From: Craterostigma plantagineum
Lineage: Eukaryota > Streptophyta > Magnoliopsida > Lamiales > Linderniaceae
Direction: 5' to 3'
Assembly: GCA_027422505.1 (NCBI GenBank)
Contig: JAPQWV010000672.1
Location: 1 to 64,000, forward strand
Length of the DNA: 64,000 nucleotides
Shown here: positions 47,679-59,210 of the stretch, piece by piece
How positions within the stretch are numbered: the stretch's first letter is position 1
Layout of the letters: each line of letters starts with the position of its first letter
Notes under the pieces: generated by a model
Seen by the model: only the letters and a program-made list of their open reading frames with translations
Told to the model about the DNA's origin: nothing
Database searches by the model: none
Made by a program: the position numbers and the translations under genes

Positions 47679-50245
47679 AGAATGCAAGCAGCAAGATAAC
47701 GAGTTCAAGTGTCAGCAACAATGAGGCAGGCAAATGGAAGGTAGAGAGTCTTACAATAAATTATTTTACTGTTAAAGAGAAAAAAGGCAGAGAAAAGTTT
47801 CTATTTTGTTGGATGATCTTCACCACTCATAGTGTCGGTGTGTGATTAATGACAACTAATTACAGCCAAAAGCTTTACATGCAATCTTCCGGTTGCCTGT
47901 CTTGTCTGCAGATCTGTAATGTACTCTTCTTCCAAATATTATATTGTTGTAATTTTTTTTTATTAACGGGTAATTTTAGTTAGGACATGTCAAGGACTCG
48001 ATTTGTTCAGTAACACTTCGTTGTTCTGGAGTAACACTTCATTATTATGAAATAACACAAATCGATCATCCAAAAACAGTTCATATACACTTTATAACAC
48101 TTATGCAATTTAGATCCTTATAAAACTGGGTCCTTTAAACTAAATTTTTTTCTGAAAGGGCCTAAATCCTATTTAGAACATTTTTTGGGCATATGTACTA
48201 TACCCTTTTATTAATCACCTAACTCATTCAGGTTTTACTAGGAGAACTTTTCTGTAGCTTATGGCCTGAGAAACATAGATGCAAGTTCTTTAATTCGTAC
48301 GCGAATAAATTATGGGCTCCAATCATGCCATTAATGATTGAAAAAGATCAACTTTTTCTTCTTTTAATCGCATTTAAGACATGAAGTCTTTTCACTTTTC
48401 CCTTTTTTTTAATAGAAAATGTCGAATAAACTTAAACACCCGTAAAATATGCCAAAACTGTAACAAAATATCTATCCGCCTGGTACCATTGAACTTTGAA
48501 TATTATATCTTACATATTTAAATCGAGAAAGAGACGGATCAACATTTTGAAATTTTGGGGGATTGCTTTAAACCAATTGTACAAAAATGACCAACATTTT
48601 GTCCATTTCTTGCAACTACACGTGTGAATTATTGAATACCTAACCCAAGTTTTTCAAATAATTTTGTGATGAACCATTCATCAACGTTATTTTTTTCTAC
48701 TACGGATTAAAAGATATGCATGACGATAGATAGAAATTCATCATATTCGACTCTTTTGAAGCCAATTAAAATCTCATGAGTTAGTTCATGCGTTTAATCA
48801 TATCTGATATTATTTTATAAACACTAATTATACTTGGTTTAAGTATATCAAGCTGCAAAAATTTCGTTAGATCTCCGTGGTCAGCGAAAACTGTGTTGAT
48901 GATGTATGTAATAAAGAAATAAAGAGCTTAAAATAGTTCGTTCCCTCCATGACGAAATCACTGTTAAACACGCCAACGGTGAATTAAAAATATTTGCAAC
49001 GTTCCCCTAAGTTGACCATATGAAATCAAATTATAATAAAAAAAAAAGTTCATTTTATTTATTAAATGGTCAACATAAATCCGTTCCCACGTAAATTAAA
49101 TAGCTTGCACCTTCATAGCCTAAATTAAAATATATAATGAATGTATATTCAGTTTATTAATATATTTGTTATATCAATCAGATTTATGATCTGCACCACC
49201 ATAAGAATCCTGCACGTGGCCAACCCAACTCCGATATTGAAAGCTTAACCCCAAAACCCCTCTTTTAATTCAACTTTTAAAAATTTAATTATAATATCGA
49301 AAACAGTTTAATAACAATAACAATAATAATAATTGCAGTTAATTACTGATGATTGCGTAATACAATGCATTCCTCTCCTCCATTAATTAGCGGAGCCGCC
49401 CGCAGCAGCTCATAAGACTCATCAGTACTATATGTTTTTGTTTTACAAGTTAATAATTTTATTTCGAATCCTCGAATAGGTACGTACCGTACGAGTCGAA
49501 TTAATTATCTTTAATTATTTGGTTTATTCGTTTCAACTCTGAATCAGCGGCATAATATATTTGCTGATTATATCACTTGATTTTTTTCCCCACATCTGTG
49601 GTCCAATTATTTAGATATTAGTCCAATAAATCCAAACGGGGGGACCCATTGCAATACAACTACTGTTAACCTAACATCGAAGATAATTTATAATATAATG
49701 AGATTATTTGTGCCAATAAGCCCCACAAGAACAGATGAATTTAAGTTTCTTTTAAAATAAAATTAATCACAATAATAATAATACTCAAGTTGAGAATTTA
49801 ATTTATAAGATTGATATATATCCGACATATGGGTCTTCTTGCATGAATTATAATCAAACATGAACGGTGTAAGACAGACACGCACGTCTCATTCATGTTA
49901 GTGTGTCGAATAGAAACAAACACTATTAAGTTTAAGTAGTAACCCCTCCATTCCATTTCCTTTGAAGTACAATAAACTTATTTAATTTTATTTCCTTCAG
50001 GAGAATTTTAATTGTTTCTTTGTTTTTCCCATTATTTTCTTTATACCCCAACGGTGGGTAAAGGCCGACAATAGAGAACTCAAATAGCCCACTTTAAGCC
50101 CAATTGCTTTAAACCACGTTTACCACGATCAATTACAGAATCAGAAAGAAAAGATCATGAATAATTAAAAATGGTATTTTAGTTTTTGAATATAATACAG
50201 ACGTGCCTTGCGTTGAAGTGATGACCATTTGGATGATTTAACATA

Positions 50246-51677
50246 ATGAAGTCATCAGCAGCAGTTGTCAGCAAGAAAGACGACGGCGACGACAAGCTGT
50301 TTCGAGCAAGCTTGGGTTGCAGCAGCACTAATACGTCGACTTATTCACTAATGTTTTGTCTGATAATAACGTTTGTTGCCTCGAGTTTCTTGTACAGTAC
50401 CAAGAACAACATCGTTACATTCACGCCAACAAACAAGCTCTTCTTCATCGCCCCTGCCGCTGCAAGTAATAACATTATACGGAAAAAAATATATATTTCT
50501 TCTTTATTTCTGATCTTCAATATTTTCTTGCGATGTCAGAGAGTGGGGAGAGGACGCTGAGGTGCAACTTATTCAAAGGTGAATGGATCAGAGACGAGAG
50601 AGGACAACCACCGTTATACACAAACTACACCTGCAAAACCATACCCATATTGAGGAACTGCTTTCTCCACGGAAGGAAAGACACTGACTTTCTTCACTGG
50701 AGATGGAAGCCTGACAACTGCGACCTACCTCCTTTCAGACCAGCAAAGTTTCTCCACATTGTCAGGGGAAAGACAATGGCTTTCATTGGCGATTCACTTG
50801 CAAGGAATCACATGGAGTCACTCCTTTGTCTCCTCTCAACGGTACGTATATTATTTATTACTCAACCAATTATTCTGTCCATTCATTCATCAGCTATTGA
50901 TTGTAGGTAGCAACTCCAAGACTTGTTGAGAATGATTCAGAAGATCGCAACGTTATATGGGAGTTTCCCACGCACGAGTTCAAGCTCATGGTACTATGGT
51001 CCAAGTTCCTAGTCAAAGACACCGATCGCTTAGTCAACGGCTCGCCGTCACTAACCTCCAACCTGTTCTTGGACCAAGCCGACCCAACCTGGTCAGCGAA
51101 GCTCCCACTAATGGACTACGCAATCTTCTCAGCCGCGCCGTGGTTCTTCAGAAGGCACGACGTGTACGAAAACAACGCCCTCAAAGGCTGCATTAACTGC
51201 CAATCTCCGAACAACCTCAAACCAGGGACAGCCATCGCAAGGGCACTGAGGACTGCTCTGAAAGAGGTGAACAGCTGCAGAAACTGCAAGAAGAAGATGC
51301 ACGTAATGGTGAGGACGGTTTCCCCCGAGCACTTCGAGGGTGGAGCGTGGAACAAGGGAGGGAGATGCAACAGGACTTGGCCTATGAAGAGGGAAGAGGT
51401 CGGTAGAGACTTTTCAGGCTTGGAAAATAGGAAGAAACAGATGGAAGAGATGGAGAATGCGAGGCAGGAAAGTGAAGGGGATGCTTTATTTGAAGCCATT
51501 GACGTGACTGAGATGATGCTTCTGAGGGCAGATGGGCACCCAAACTTGTACTCAGGGGACCCATGGATGAAGACGAAGGGTTACAGCGACTGTCTGCATT
51601 GGTGCTTGCCTGGACCCATTGACACGTGGAACCAACTCTTGCTCGAGTTAATCAACAGACGAAACAAAGAACAGTAG
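50246..51677 (+). CDS. TBL polysaccharide O-acetyltransferase (AXY4-like, TBL22-type)
   Basis: Exons 50246-50465, 50540-50841 and 50907-51677 join to 430 residues. A single N-terminal signal-anchor helix ([18 protein letters not shown]) is followed by the TBL domain ([12 protein letters not shown]...[14 protein letters not shown]). The GDS esterase motif is [18 protein letters not shown]. The C-terminal DXXH box is [15 protein letters not shown], preceded by [12 protein letters not shown]. These Golgi type II proteins transfer acetyl groups to wall polysaccharides. The sequence falls with the AXY4/TBL27 and AXY4L/TBL22 group, which acetylates xyloglucan side chains, but the exact substrate is inferred. 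Its neighbour CSLC4 makes the xyloglucan backbone, and in Arabidopsis TBL22 (At3g28150) also lies near CSLC4 (At3g28180), as I recall. Confidence 0.88.
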
Positions 51678-51991
51678 CTTCTTCTTTTTTTTTTTTTAGA
51701 AATTCGCATTAAATAAAAAGTACATGCAGACAGACAGAACATAATGGGCTTTGCTTGATTGCTTTGTTGGGCCTCGACGATATGGGCTAATGATCGGAAA
51801 TAGAGAGAAAAGTGATAAAATGCAATTTCTAAAAACTTTCGAAATTCCCTTATTACCTAAAGATCGCGCCTTTTAGAGCGAGGTTTTCGCGCTGCTTGCT
51901 TGAACGACGTCGTCGGATAGAGAAAGGGGCGTCACAGTCAATTCTCAATTGCCCGCCTCTCGACCTAGTTGTTTGTCCGCAACCGCCGGAG

Positions 51992-53383
51992 ATGGAAGAT
52001 TTGAAGAGGGCATACGCGCGAGTCATGCTCAACACCACCAAAGAGGCTGCGGCGCGCCTTATGGCTGCTGACTTGAGGGCACGGAGATTAGAGACCCAAT
52101 TGGCTTCGACTAAGGATGAAGCCACTCGGATGTTACTTCGTCTGAAGCGAATGATGGATGAGGAGGTAATTAACTGTTAGAATTTACTGTCGTTTTGGAA
52201 TTTTCTCAGCGTGCAAGTTGGTCCTGGATTGTAATTGGGTTTCAATTATCCATCTATTACATCGATCTGGGTGTGTCCAGACCTATTATGTGCTTGCTTG
52301 TATGCAGCTGCCTGAACTTGAAAGAGTTGGTTTTATACCAATTGCGTTTTTTTGCTCACTTGTCACTTTTTCGATATAGATGCTGTAGCACTTCACCAAG
52401 TTGTTTGTATGTGCATTTCAGAACAGTGCGCTTGTAGATGTTGATCGAAAAGAGATGTATAGAATTCTAAGATTTTCAATTTTGCGTATTCAAAAGCACA
52501 AGTGTATCTGCCAACCGATCTCTAGCTATTTCTTAAGAACATTGCACAGACTCAAATTTGCCAGATTTTCTCTTTGATTCCTAGTAATTTTGTCGGTGAT
52601 TCCTTGCAGATGGAAAAAGCAAAGGCATCATCTTCGAAGCTACAACAGAAGGTTGACGAGCTTGAGTGTCAATTGAATGAAGCAGAAGGCATCGTCATAG
52701 ACCTCAGAGCAGAACTCTACCAGGCTCAGAAGCAAAGCAAAGAAAAGAATAAGAAGCAGCTTCCCATTGGACTTAATAAATATGAAGAACTGCACGACTT
52801 GGAAACAAATGGAAACTACCCTAATCGTGGGCTGTTCACTCCATCGCTGGATGCATTGCCCGAATCAGTTATAAGTAACGACCAAACTTTGAGATCGAAT
52901 GTGACCGCTGAAAGATCTTCTACGCTGCAAGAAGAGGAAGAATATGTTATTCGTAAAAGTCAGAGGAAAAGAAAACTCAAGGTCTGGGACGATGTTGTTG
53001 CAACGTTGGGGTTGCGGCACAAGAAGCCTAGACACAGTTTGCCATCACTTTCGAGTTGTACGGCCAGTATGCTCAAGCAGTGTCTCGGCGCAGATAATCA
53101 GCCTCAGGTAGAAGAAGAAGAAGAAGAAAAAGAAGTTGAGACCGAAGAGAATGTTGGTAACCTACAAGAAAACAATGAGCTGAATGACAAGGACAAATTG
53201 CAGAAACTTGAGGAAGATGCTGAGTTAGAAGCCGACTATGGAACGGAAGGTGGTTGTGGTGAAACTAAGACCTCCTCTAAGTTCAATCATGCTAGAAGGA
53301 AGTTGTTTCAATATGGTCGAAAGTGGAGGAGCTTATCCACTATTTACCCGGAGAATGGCTCGTTGAAGGAAGAAAGTGATTGA
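51992..53383 (+). CDS. Plant coiled-coil protein of unknown function
   Basis: Exons 51992-52165 and 52610-53383 join to 315 residues. The first 120 residues form a long coiled coil (ETQLASTKDEATRMLLRLKRMMDEE, KLQQKVDELECQLNEAEG, VIDLRAELYQAQ). The middle has a basic KSQRKRKLK cluster that could act as a nuclear signal, then a Glu-rich acidic tract (about residues 220-240) and a basic end ARRKLFQYGRKWRSLS. I do not recognise a named family; similar plant proteins are annotated only as coiled coil. The ATG at 51992 is used; an in-frame TTG at 51896 would add 32 untypical residues. The first intron is 444 bases. Confidence 0.78.
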
Positions 53384-54295
53384 TTGCTGATGGAAAGTGA
53401 ACGTGGTTTATGAGTTTTTTCCTAATGTTATGCGCATGTAATTAAATTATGCTCTGCTATCGATGCTTCGATGTGGGCTTCTTTGTAAGATTATCATAAA
53501 CATCTCATATGTTAAATAGTTCAGCCTAATTCGCATTGAAGCCCAGCTTATCTGCAAGAAAATGCTGCTCGATTTCACACAGAAGATGAGATTTCTGAAT
53601 TTTTGGGTTCGTCAATAAAAAATGGAAAAGATATTGAGGAGTAGACAGCGTGGGTCCCAGTTCTTGATGTTGGCGTGCAATAGTGCAATCACCGGCAAGG
53701 AGGAGAAACGTGCCTTTTTTCCTTTTTCTTTGTGTCTGTTGAGTCAGTTTTCAAGTTCCGACCATATAAGCATACGTACCTTGATTAAACTACCCCACCA
53801 CCCTCTGCATTCCTTTTTTTTTTTTCCTTCAAATAATCGCTTCGTTGATAATCGATAATCAAAGGAATTTATATTCTCAAATCTCAATATGTTATATCAC
53901 AGAGTTACAAAAGGAATATCTGTGGCATCTTATTAACACAGTGCTAACATTCAAAGCACTAATAATAAATAGAATAGAGTACTGTTCTGCTGCCTAAAGA
54001 GAATGTTTTTTTCTTGTCTTGTCTTTCTCACGTCCTCTGATCATTACAAGTCCTGCACACCATATTTCATTTTGTCCCCATCAATGCTTCAGACAGACCT
54101 CATCAGTGGATGGCTTGGCTGGCTCCACACATGATAACATATCTCTCCGCTATAAAAATAGACCGACCTGAAACCAACCATTCTAACACTTTCTTTGCAA
54201 CTCCTTCATCTACATACATAACATTTATATATATACGTATATATCGTGTCTTCTTCTTCTTCTTCTTCTTCTTCTTCTTCTTCTCTGTGACGTCC
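53384..54295. promoter_or_regulatory. Intergenic, promoter of the DUF4408 gene
   Basis: The left part is the 3' UTR of the coiled-coil gene. TATAAAAATA at 54151-54160 is followed, after 90 bases, by a (TTC)n leader. Other frames here are not supported. Confidence 0.5.
54249..54284 (+). repeat. (TTC)n microsatellite in the 5' UTR
   Basis: About 12 TTC units lie between the TATA box and the ATG. Translated in frame with the downstream gene they would give a poly-Phe run, one reason to reject an upstream start. Confidence 0.9.
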
Positions 54296-54886
54296 ATGGA
54301 GGGAGAAGATAATCACCTAAAGGCTGTATATTTTGCCGCTGGTACAGCTGCATTCATGGCGTGCGTGGAACGTGCAATGGTGGTGTCCGTGTTCGTGCAT
54401 TGGCGTGTGTGGGCTTTTCTTGCTCTCAATCTATTGCTCTTAGCCATTCTCTTCACCTCTAAACCGCAAGATTCTTCGAAAGAAGGTACCCAAGAAGACA
54501 GTACTGCTGCCGATCCAGAGAAGGCTGAAGAGAAACAGACGAGGCAAGAAGAGGTAATAAAGACTAGAGTTCCTCCGTTGACATACAACGATGAAGATAC
54601 TAGGAAGAAAGAGACAGAAGCTGCTGCTGCTGCTTCTAAAGTTGTAGAGGAATACGAAACTAAGAAGAAAGAAGAGAATGAGAGCGCTGCTGCTGCTAAT
54701 ATTTCGAAGGAGGAACTGAACCAAAGAGTTGAGGCTTTCATTGCAATGTTCAGACAGCACTTGGTTTCTGATGCTAAGAGTTGTCGGCTACGTCGTCCTC
54801 CGAAGCAAGTGGTGGGCGGTCAGTTGGATTCTAACAGGCGGCGCTTCTCTTTCTCACACAACAAGGAATATATTTATAGTTGCTGA
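54296..54886 (+). CDS. DUF4408/DUF761 membrane-anchored protein
   Basis: A single exon encodes 196 residues. Two hydrophobic segments near the N-terminus (VYFAAGTAAFMACV and WAFLALNLLLLAILF) fit the DUF4408 anchor. A charged, Ala/Glu/Lys-rich spacer follows. The C-terminal motif EELNQRVEAFIAMFRQHL is the DUF761 signature, found in plant stress-related small proteins of unknown function. The start is the first ATG after a TATA box and TTC-rich leader; an in-frame frame reaching back to 54110 reads through the TTC repeat and is rejected. The coding region is rich in GCT (Ala) and GAA/AAG triplet runs. Confidence 0.82.
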   Translation: MEGEDNHLKAVYFAAGTAAFMACVERAMVVSVFVHWRVWAFLALNLLLLAILFTSKPQDSSKEGTQEDSTAADPEKAEEKQTRQEEVIKTRVPPLTYNDEDTRKKETEAAAAASKVVEEYETKKKEENESAAAANISKEELNQRVEAFIAMFRQHLVSDAKSCRLRRPPKQVVGGQLDSNRRRFSFSHNKEYIYSC

Positions 54887-55423
54887 CATGGTCTTGCTTG
54901 TTCTATCTAGTTTTAGCTGTTTCTTTTTTCTGTTGAGTGCATCATGGTGGTTCTTCCATATCAAAAAACAACTATCATTTTTGGTTTGTTTTAGAGAGAA
55001 AATGGAAGAACATTCATGAGCCAAAGAAGCAGAGAGAATGACTTAATATTCTTTTTTCTACCATATGTCGACTTTATTTCTAAATCTACTGTTGCTGTAC
55101 GGAGCATTGCGCGACTGAAGCTGTCTGTCTCTACACTCTACTCTATGTGTTCTTAGTTTATTGGCCTTCTCTTTTCTTTATTTTTCTCCCTACGTAATGT
55201 AATGTTTTTCAGTATCCCCACGGCGTGGTAGAGGTATTTCAATTTATCTTTAAGCCTTTCGCCTTATGATTGATAGATGCATTTTTTCAGCTAGCCGTGA
55301 AAATGGATTAAACCTTAATAGCGAACGGAATAAACTTGAATTGGAATCAAAGAAATAATAAAAAGGAAGTAACTTACTTATGACAAAACCATTATCCTCT
55401 TCTGACAAGCAATTGCAATTGCA

Positions 55424-55439
55424 TGGGCCTTAAGGCCCA
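55424..55439. promoter_or_regulatory. Palindromic site II pair
   Basis: TGGGCC (55424-55429) and GGCCCA (55434-55439) are arranged as the near palindrome ATGGGCCTTAAGGCCCAT. Another AGCCCA lies near 55472 and a CTAGGGCTTTT box near 55498. Together they look like a constitutive promoter reading to the right. Confidence 0.5.
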
Positions 55440-55499
55440 TAAGAAAATCAAACGGGTATTTAAGAATGTCAGCCCAAACATGCATCTTCTAGCTAACTA

Positions 55500-56400
55500 G
55501 GGCTTTTTTAATTTAGACACGACGACACTCGGCTCAGCGCCACACCAACACTATTCAGGTGTCAGCTGATGAGAGCAATTTCTTCGTCGATTTTCATTTT
55601 CTGTTTATCCTTTTTGCGTCGTATCATTGCTTTTTTGGTTTGTGGAATGGAAGCCAATTGATGAGAAGAAAACTGCAACAATATGATGTTCCATGATTCG
55701 TCGTATTTAAGTCTCTGATGGTTTCTCTTTTTCTTTTTTTTTTTCTTGAGATTTGAAGTTTTCGTTGATTCGAGGTATGATGAATACCTTTTGGTCCGTG
55801 TTTCTGAATCATCCGTGACCGATAATACAAACCAAACTCTGATCTCGACTAACAGATATTTTTGTTGGACTGATTTATCTTTTTTTGTTCCTTTTTCCTG
55901 GCGGCTCTGTGATTACTTGCCTGTTTATCGGGTAACATATACGCTATACTGAAAATCGAGCATGAAAAGACTTGATGTTTGAAGATGAGAGCTGCCTGCC
56001 ACGATTCAGTTTATTGTTCGTGTTGTTAGATCTTTTCTTCTTGTTCTTCTTTTGCTATGATGAATCTTGGAATTCATAGAACACATGTCAGACTTCAGAG
56101 ATTTAATTCTAAATCTATGAGAAGGAAATTCATTAATCCTGAGCATAAGATTGTAATTTCTGTTCATTTCAGTTTTTTAATTAAGAATTCAGAATTTATA
56201 CATCATCGCACTTGCATTGTGCCTGCCTGTGTTTCATTATTGGTTTACAGAGTTACGAAACTGTAGTAGTGCTTGGCTTTGCCTACGGCTATGATGAAGT
56301 CTATCACGGGCAATCAGATTCTATTTATTCCGATTATCTTACCAATGGATTTTGCCTGAATCATTAACCAAATGCTCCAACTGCTTTGGGGACAATAAAA
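55500..56400 (+). other. Possible short-ORF transcript of unknown identity
   Basis: Downstream of the site II promoter, a leader-like segment (55500-55557) ends at a plausible donor ATTCAG|GTGTCAG, and another plausible donor GAG|GTATGATG lies at 55774. The only compact frame beyond the T-rich DNA is 56291-56359, starting ATGATGAAGTC and encoding 22 residues (MMKSITGNQILFIP and on, hydrophobic). I cannot assign a family. It could be a small gene, a non-coding RNA, or nothing. The rest of 54887-56867 shows no gene. Confidence 0.25.
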
Positions 56401-56867
56401 GGAAAATGAAGCACCTTCGCTGCGTCAGAAGATCAGTGGTTTGCTGGGCAGCATAGTAAAGGAATTTGCTCGCCATTAGCTCTGCAAATGATGATAATAA
56501 TCTATTGTACATTAATATACCGCGTTTTGGATAAATCAGTTACACTGTTTTGTTAATTGTAAACACATTGCACCATTCCATTGAGCTGAGCCAAGTCTGT
56601 TTTCTTGGTATTTCCTCGATGTACACTATATATATACACCGTGAAAGAAAATTTTAATTTTGCTGTTTATAAAGAGGTAGATATGTATTTTTAAAAAAGA
56701 AAAAAAGAACATTTAGATATGTAGTAGAAGGAGGTCTAGGGTCTGGGGCCCATTTTCCTTTAGCAGATCTTTTTTGTTTTTTCTTATTTTCTTTTAATGA
56801 GGAAGATGATATTGATTGTCTACCACAACACCAACAGCTAAACGGATATTCATTGTAAAGAAATCTC

Positions 56868-58847
56868 ATGCACACCCCAAACGCCATAATCTTCCCCGTT
56901 CCCAACATCCTCGTACCTCCGCGAAACCTCCACAAACTCGATGCCCACTTCACAGTTTCGGCGCTCTTGCCGTCGTCGTCTTCAAAGGATGTGTGGCGCA
57001 GACGAAGTAAACCGACGCCCTCGCCCACCACCACCAAGCCGTACCGACGGAAGGACCCCAACAACTTGCCATCATTGCTCGACCACACGATAGACGCCGA
57101 CGAGTTCATGGCCTCGATCTCCCAAACCTCGGACGAATTCCAGCTCTACGCTCTAATGTCGCCTTACAAAGATCGCAACCTGTCCGCGCGGTTCATGGTC
57201 ATGATCCTTTCGCGTGAGCCTGATTGGCAGCGGTCTTTGGCTTTGCTGGATTGGATGAATGAGGTCGCTCTTTACAGTCCTTCTGTCATCGCTTACAACG
57301 TTGTTCTCCGCAATGTGCTGCGTGCCAAGCGGTGGGATGTTGCACACGGTCTGTTCGAGGAAATGCGCGAACGAGCTCTGAGTCCTGATAGGTATACTTA
57401 TTCAACTCTGATCACGCATTTTGGGAAGGAGGGTTTGTTCGATGAAGCTTTGTCTTGGCTTCAGAAAATGGAGCAGGATAGGGTTTCTGGGGATTTGGTC
57501 TTGTACAGCAATCTGATAGAGCTGTCGCGCAAGTTGTGCGATTACTCAAAAGCAATATCCATTTTCGTCAGGTTGAAGAGGTCTGGGATTGTGCCCGATC
57601 TTGTGGCTTACAACACGATGATCAACGTGTTTGGGAAGGCTAAGCTTTTTCGTGAGGCGAGGGCACTGCTCGGTGAGATGAGGGTAGTTGGGGTGGAACC
57701 CGATACTGTGAGTTACTCTACGCTTTTGACAGTGTTCGTCGAGAATCGAAGGTTCTTGGAAGCATTTTCCGTGTTTAGGGAGATGAGGGAGGTTAAGTGT
57801 GGGATTGATATCACGACGTGTAATGTAATGATCGATGTTTACGGACAGCTCGAGATGGTTAAAGAAGCAGACAAGCTATTCTGGGGAATGAAGAAGATGG
57901 GGATCGAACCGAATGTTGTGAGCTACAACACTCTGTTAAGGGTTTATGGCGATGCAGAGCTTTTTGGGGAGGCAATACATTTATTTAGGCTGATGCAGAG
58001 GAAGGGCATAGAGCAGAATGTCGTAACGTACAACACGATGATCGTTATTTATGGAAAGACGCTCGAGCACGAAAAGGCGAACAATCTTATTCAGGAGATG
58101 CAGAGTAAAGGCATCGAGCCCAACACCATTTCTTACTCCACGATCATATCGATATGGGGCAAAGTAGGCAAGTTAGATCGAGCAGCTATTCTGTTTCAAA
58201 AGCTCCGAAGCTCAGGCGCAGAGATCGACCAGGTTCTTTACCAGACTATGATTGTCGCCTATGAGAGGGCTGGTTTGGTTGCTCATGCCAAACGTTTACT
58301 TCACGAACTAAAACGCCCGGACAACATTCCTAGGGAAACCGCAATTTTAATACTCGCTGGAGCGGGTCGGATAGAAGAAGCCACTTGGGTTTTCAGACAG
58401 GCCGTCGATGCTAAAGAGGTTAAGGACATAACTGTATTTGAGCGCATGATCGATCTTTTCTCCAAGTACAGGAAGTACAGTAATGTGATTGAGGCGTTTG
58501 AGAAAATGAGAGGAGCTGGATTTTTCCCAGATTCCAATGTGATCGCCACAGTTTTAAACGGTTACGGAAAGTTGCAAGAGTTTGACCGAGCTGATGCTGT
58601 GTACAATGAGTTGCAAGATGAGGGCTGTGTTTTCTCTGATGAAGTTCACTTTCAGATGCTGAGCTTGTATGGGGCTAAAAGAGATTTTGAGATGGTTGAG
58701 TCGTTGTTTGAAAAGCTCGAGCAAGACCCAAACGTTAACAAAAAGGATCTGTATAACGTTGTTGCTGGTATTTATGAGAGTGTCAATAGATTAAACGATG
58801 CGTCAAGAATTGTCAACCTCATGAGCGACAGAGGACTTCTCAAGTGA
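56868..58847 (+). CDS. P-class PPR protein, chloroplast (At5g39980/EMB3140-type)
   Basis: One intronless frame encodes 659 residues. The first 60 residues are rich in Ser, Thr, Pro and basic residues with few acids, as in a chloroplast transit peptide. From about residue 110 onward there are some 13 degenerate 35-residue PPR repeats of the P class, for example VVSYNTLLRVYGDAELFGEA and TISYSTIISIWGKVGKLDRA. No E, DYW or SMR domain follows, and the protein ends DRGLLK. P-class PPR proteins bind organellar RNA one base per repeat and act in its processing and splicing. The sequence matches my memory of At5g39980, which is essential for embryo and chloroplast development. No frame lesions. Start is the first ATG. 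Confidence 0.92.
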   Translation: MHTPNAIIFPVPNILVPPRNLHKLDAHFTVSALLPSSSSKDVWRRRSKPTPSPTTTKPYRRKDPNNLPSLLDHTIDADEFMASISQTSDEFQLYALMSPYKDRNLSARFMVMILSREPDWQRSLALLDWMNEVALYSPSVIAYNVVLRNVLRAKRWDVAHGLFEEMRERALSPDRYTYSTLITHFGKEGLFDEALSWLQKMEQDRVSGDLVLYSNLIELSRKLCDYSKAISIFVRLKRSGIVPDLVAYNTMINVFGKAKLFREARALLGEMRVVGVEPDTVSYSTLLTVFVENRRFLEAFSVFREMREVKCGIDITTCNVMIDVYGQLEMVKEADKLFWGMKKMGIEPNVVSYNTLLRVYGDAELFGEAIHLFRLMQRKGIEQNVVTYNTMIVIYGKTLEHEKANNLIQEMQSKGIEPNTISYSTIISIWGKVGKLDRAAILFQKLRSSGAEIDQVLYQTMIVAYERAGLVAHAKRLLHELKRPDNIPRETAILILAGAGRIEEATWVFRQAVDAKEVKDITVFERMIDLFSKYRKYSNVIEAFEKMRGAGFFPDSNVIATVLNGYGKLQEFDRADAVYNELQDEGCVFSDEVHFQMLSLYGAKRDFEMVESLFEKLEQDPNVNKKDLYNVVAGIYESVNRLNDASRIVNLMSDRGLLK

Positions 58848-59210
58848 GTTCCTTTGTTTTTGTATGTGAATTAAACGCTCGTTTTCTTGTACAGTATTAA
58901 GCGTGGTTTGCAATAAATTATTCACAGACAGAAGTAAATTAAATCAGACGCAATCCAACGGCCTAGTTTCCTACGCCACCGACATCATCTACTTGCACGG
59001 ATTTTTTGACATAGAAATGACAAGTCAACGGTAATTTAATATTTTGTTGACCGACCTGTGTCTTACAATGAATTGCTTTGTTCTGTTTGTCACCAAGAAG
59101 CTTAAAACCCATTCGAAAGCTCGATTATCCACATTCCCAGTTTAGATCTGTGTGCAATATCAGCATTCCCAGTTCCCCGATCATTCAGCAAAAAAATTCA
59201 GGTTTCAGGC

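Larger units (their letters stand above)
47310..50245. other. Intergenic, divergent CSLC4/TBL region
   Basis: This 2.9-kb very AT-rich interval contains the CSLC4 promoter. A short tandem AGTAACACTTC repeat lies near 48008-48060. Below that I see only low-complexity AATAAT tracts (49310-49340, 49770-49790). No gene supported. Confidence 0.5.

Noticed and set aside
49939..50040. Stowaway-like start CCCCTCCATTCC
   Set aside because: No matching inverted end or TA duplication was found nearby.
54110..54295. Upstream in-frame start for the DUF4408 protein
   Set aside because: It overlaps the TATA box and would translate the TTC repeat as poly-Phe; the ATG at 54296 fits the family.
56291..56365. 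C/D-box snoRNA
   Set aside because: C-like and D-like boxes exist, but there is no terminal stem or C'/D' pair I can see. It is kept only as a possibility inside the unknown locus.
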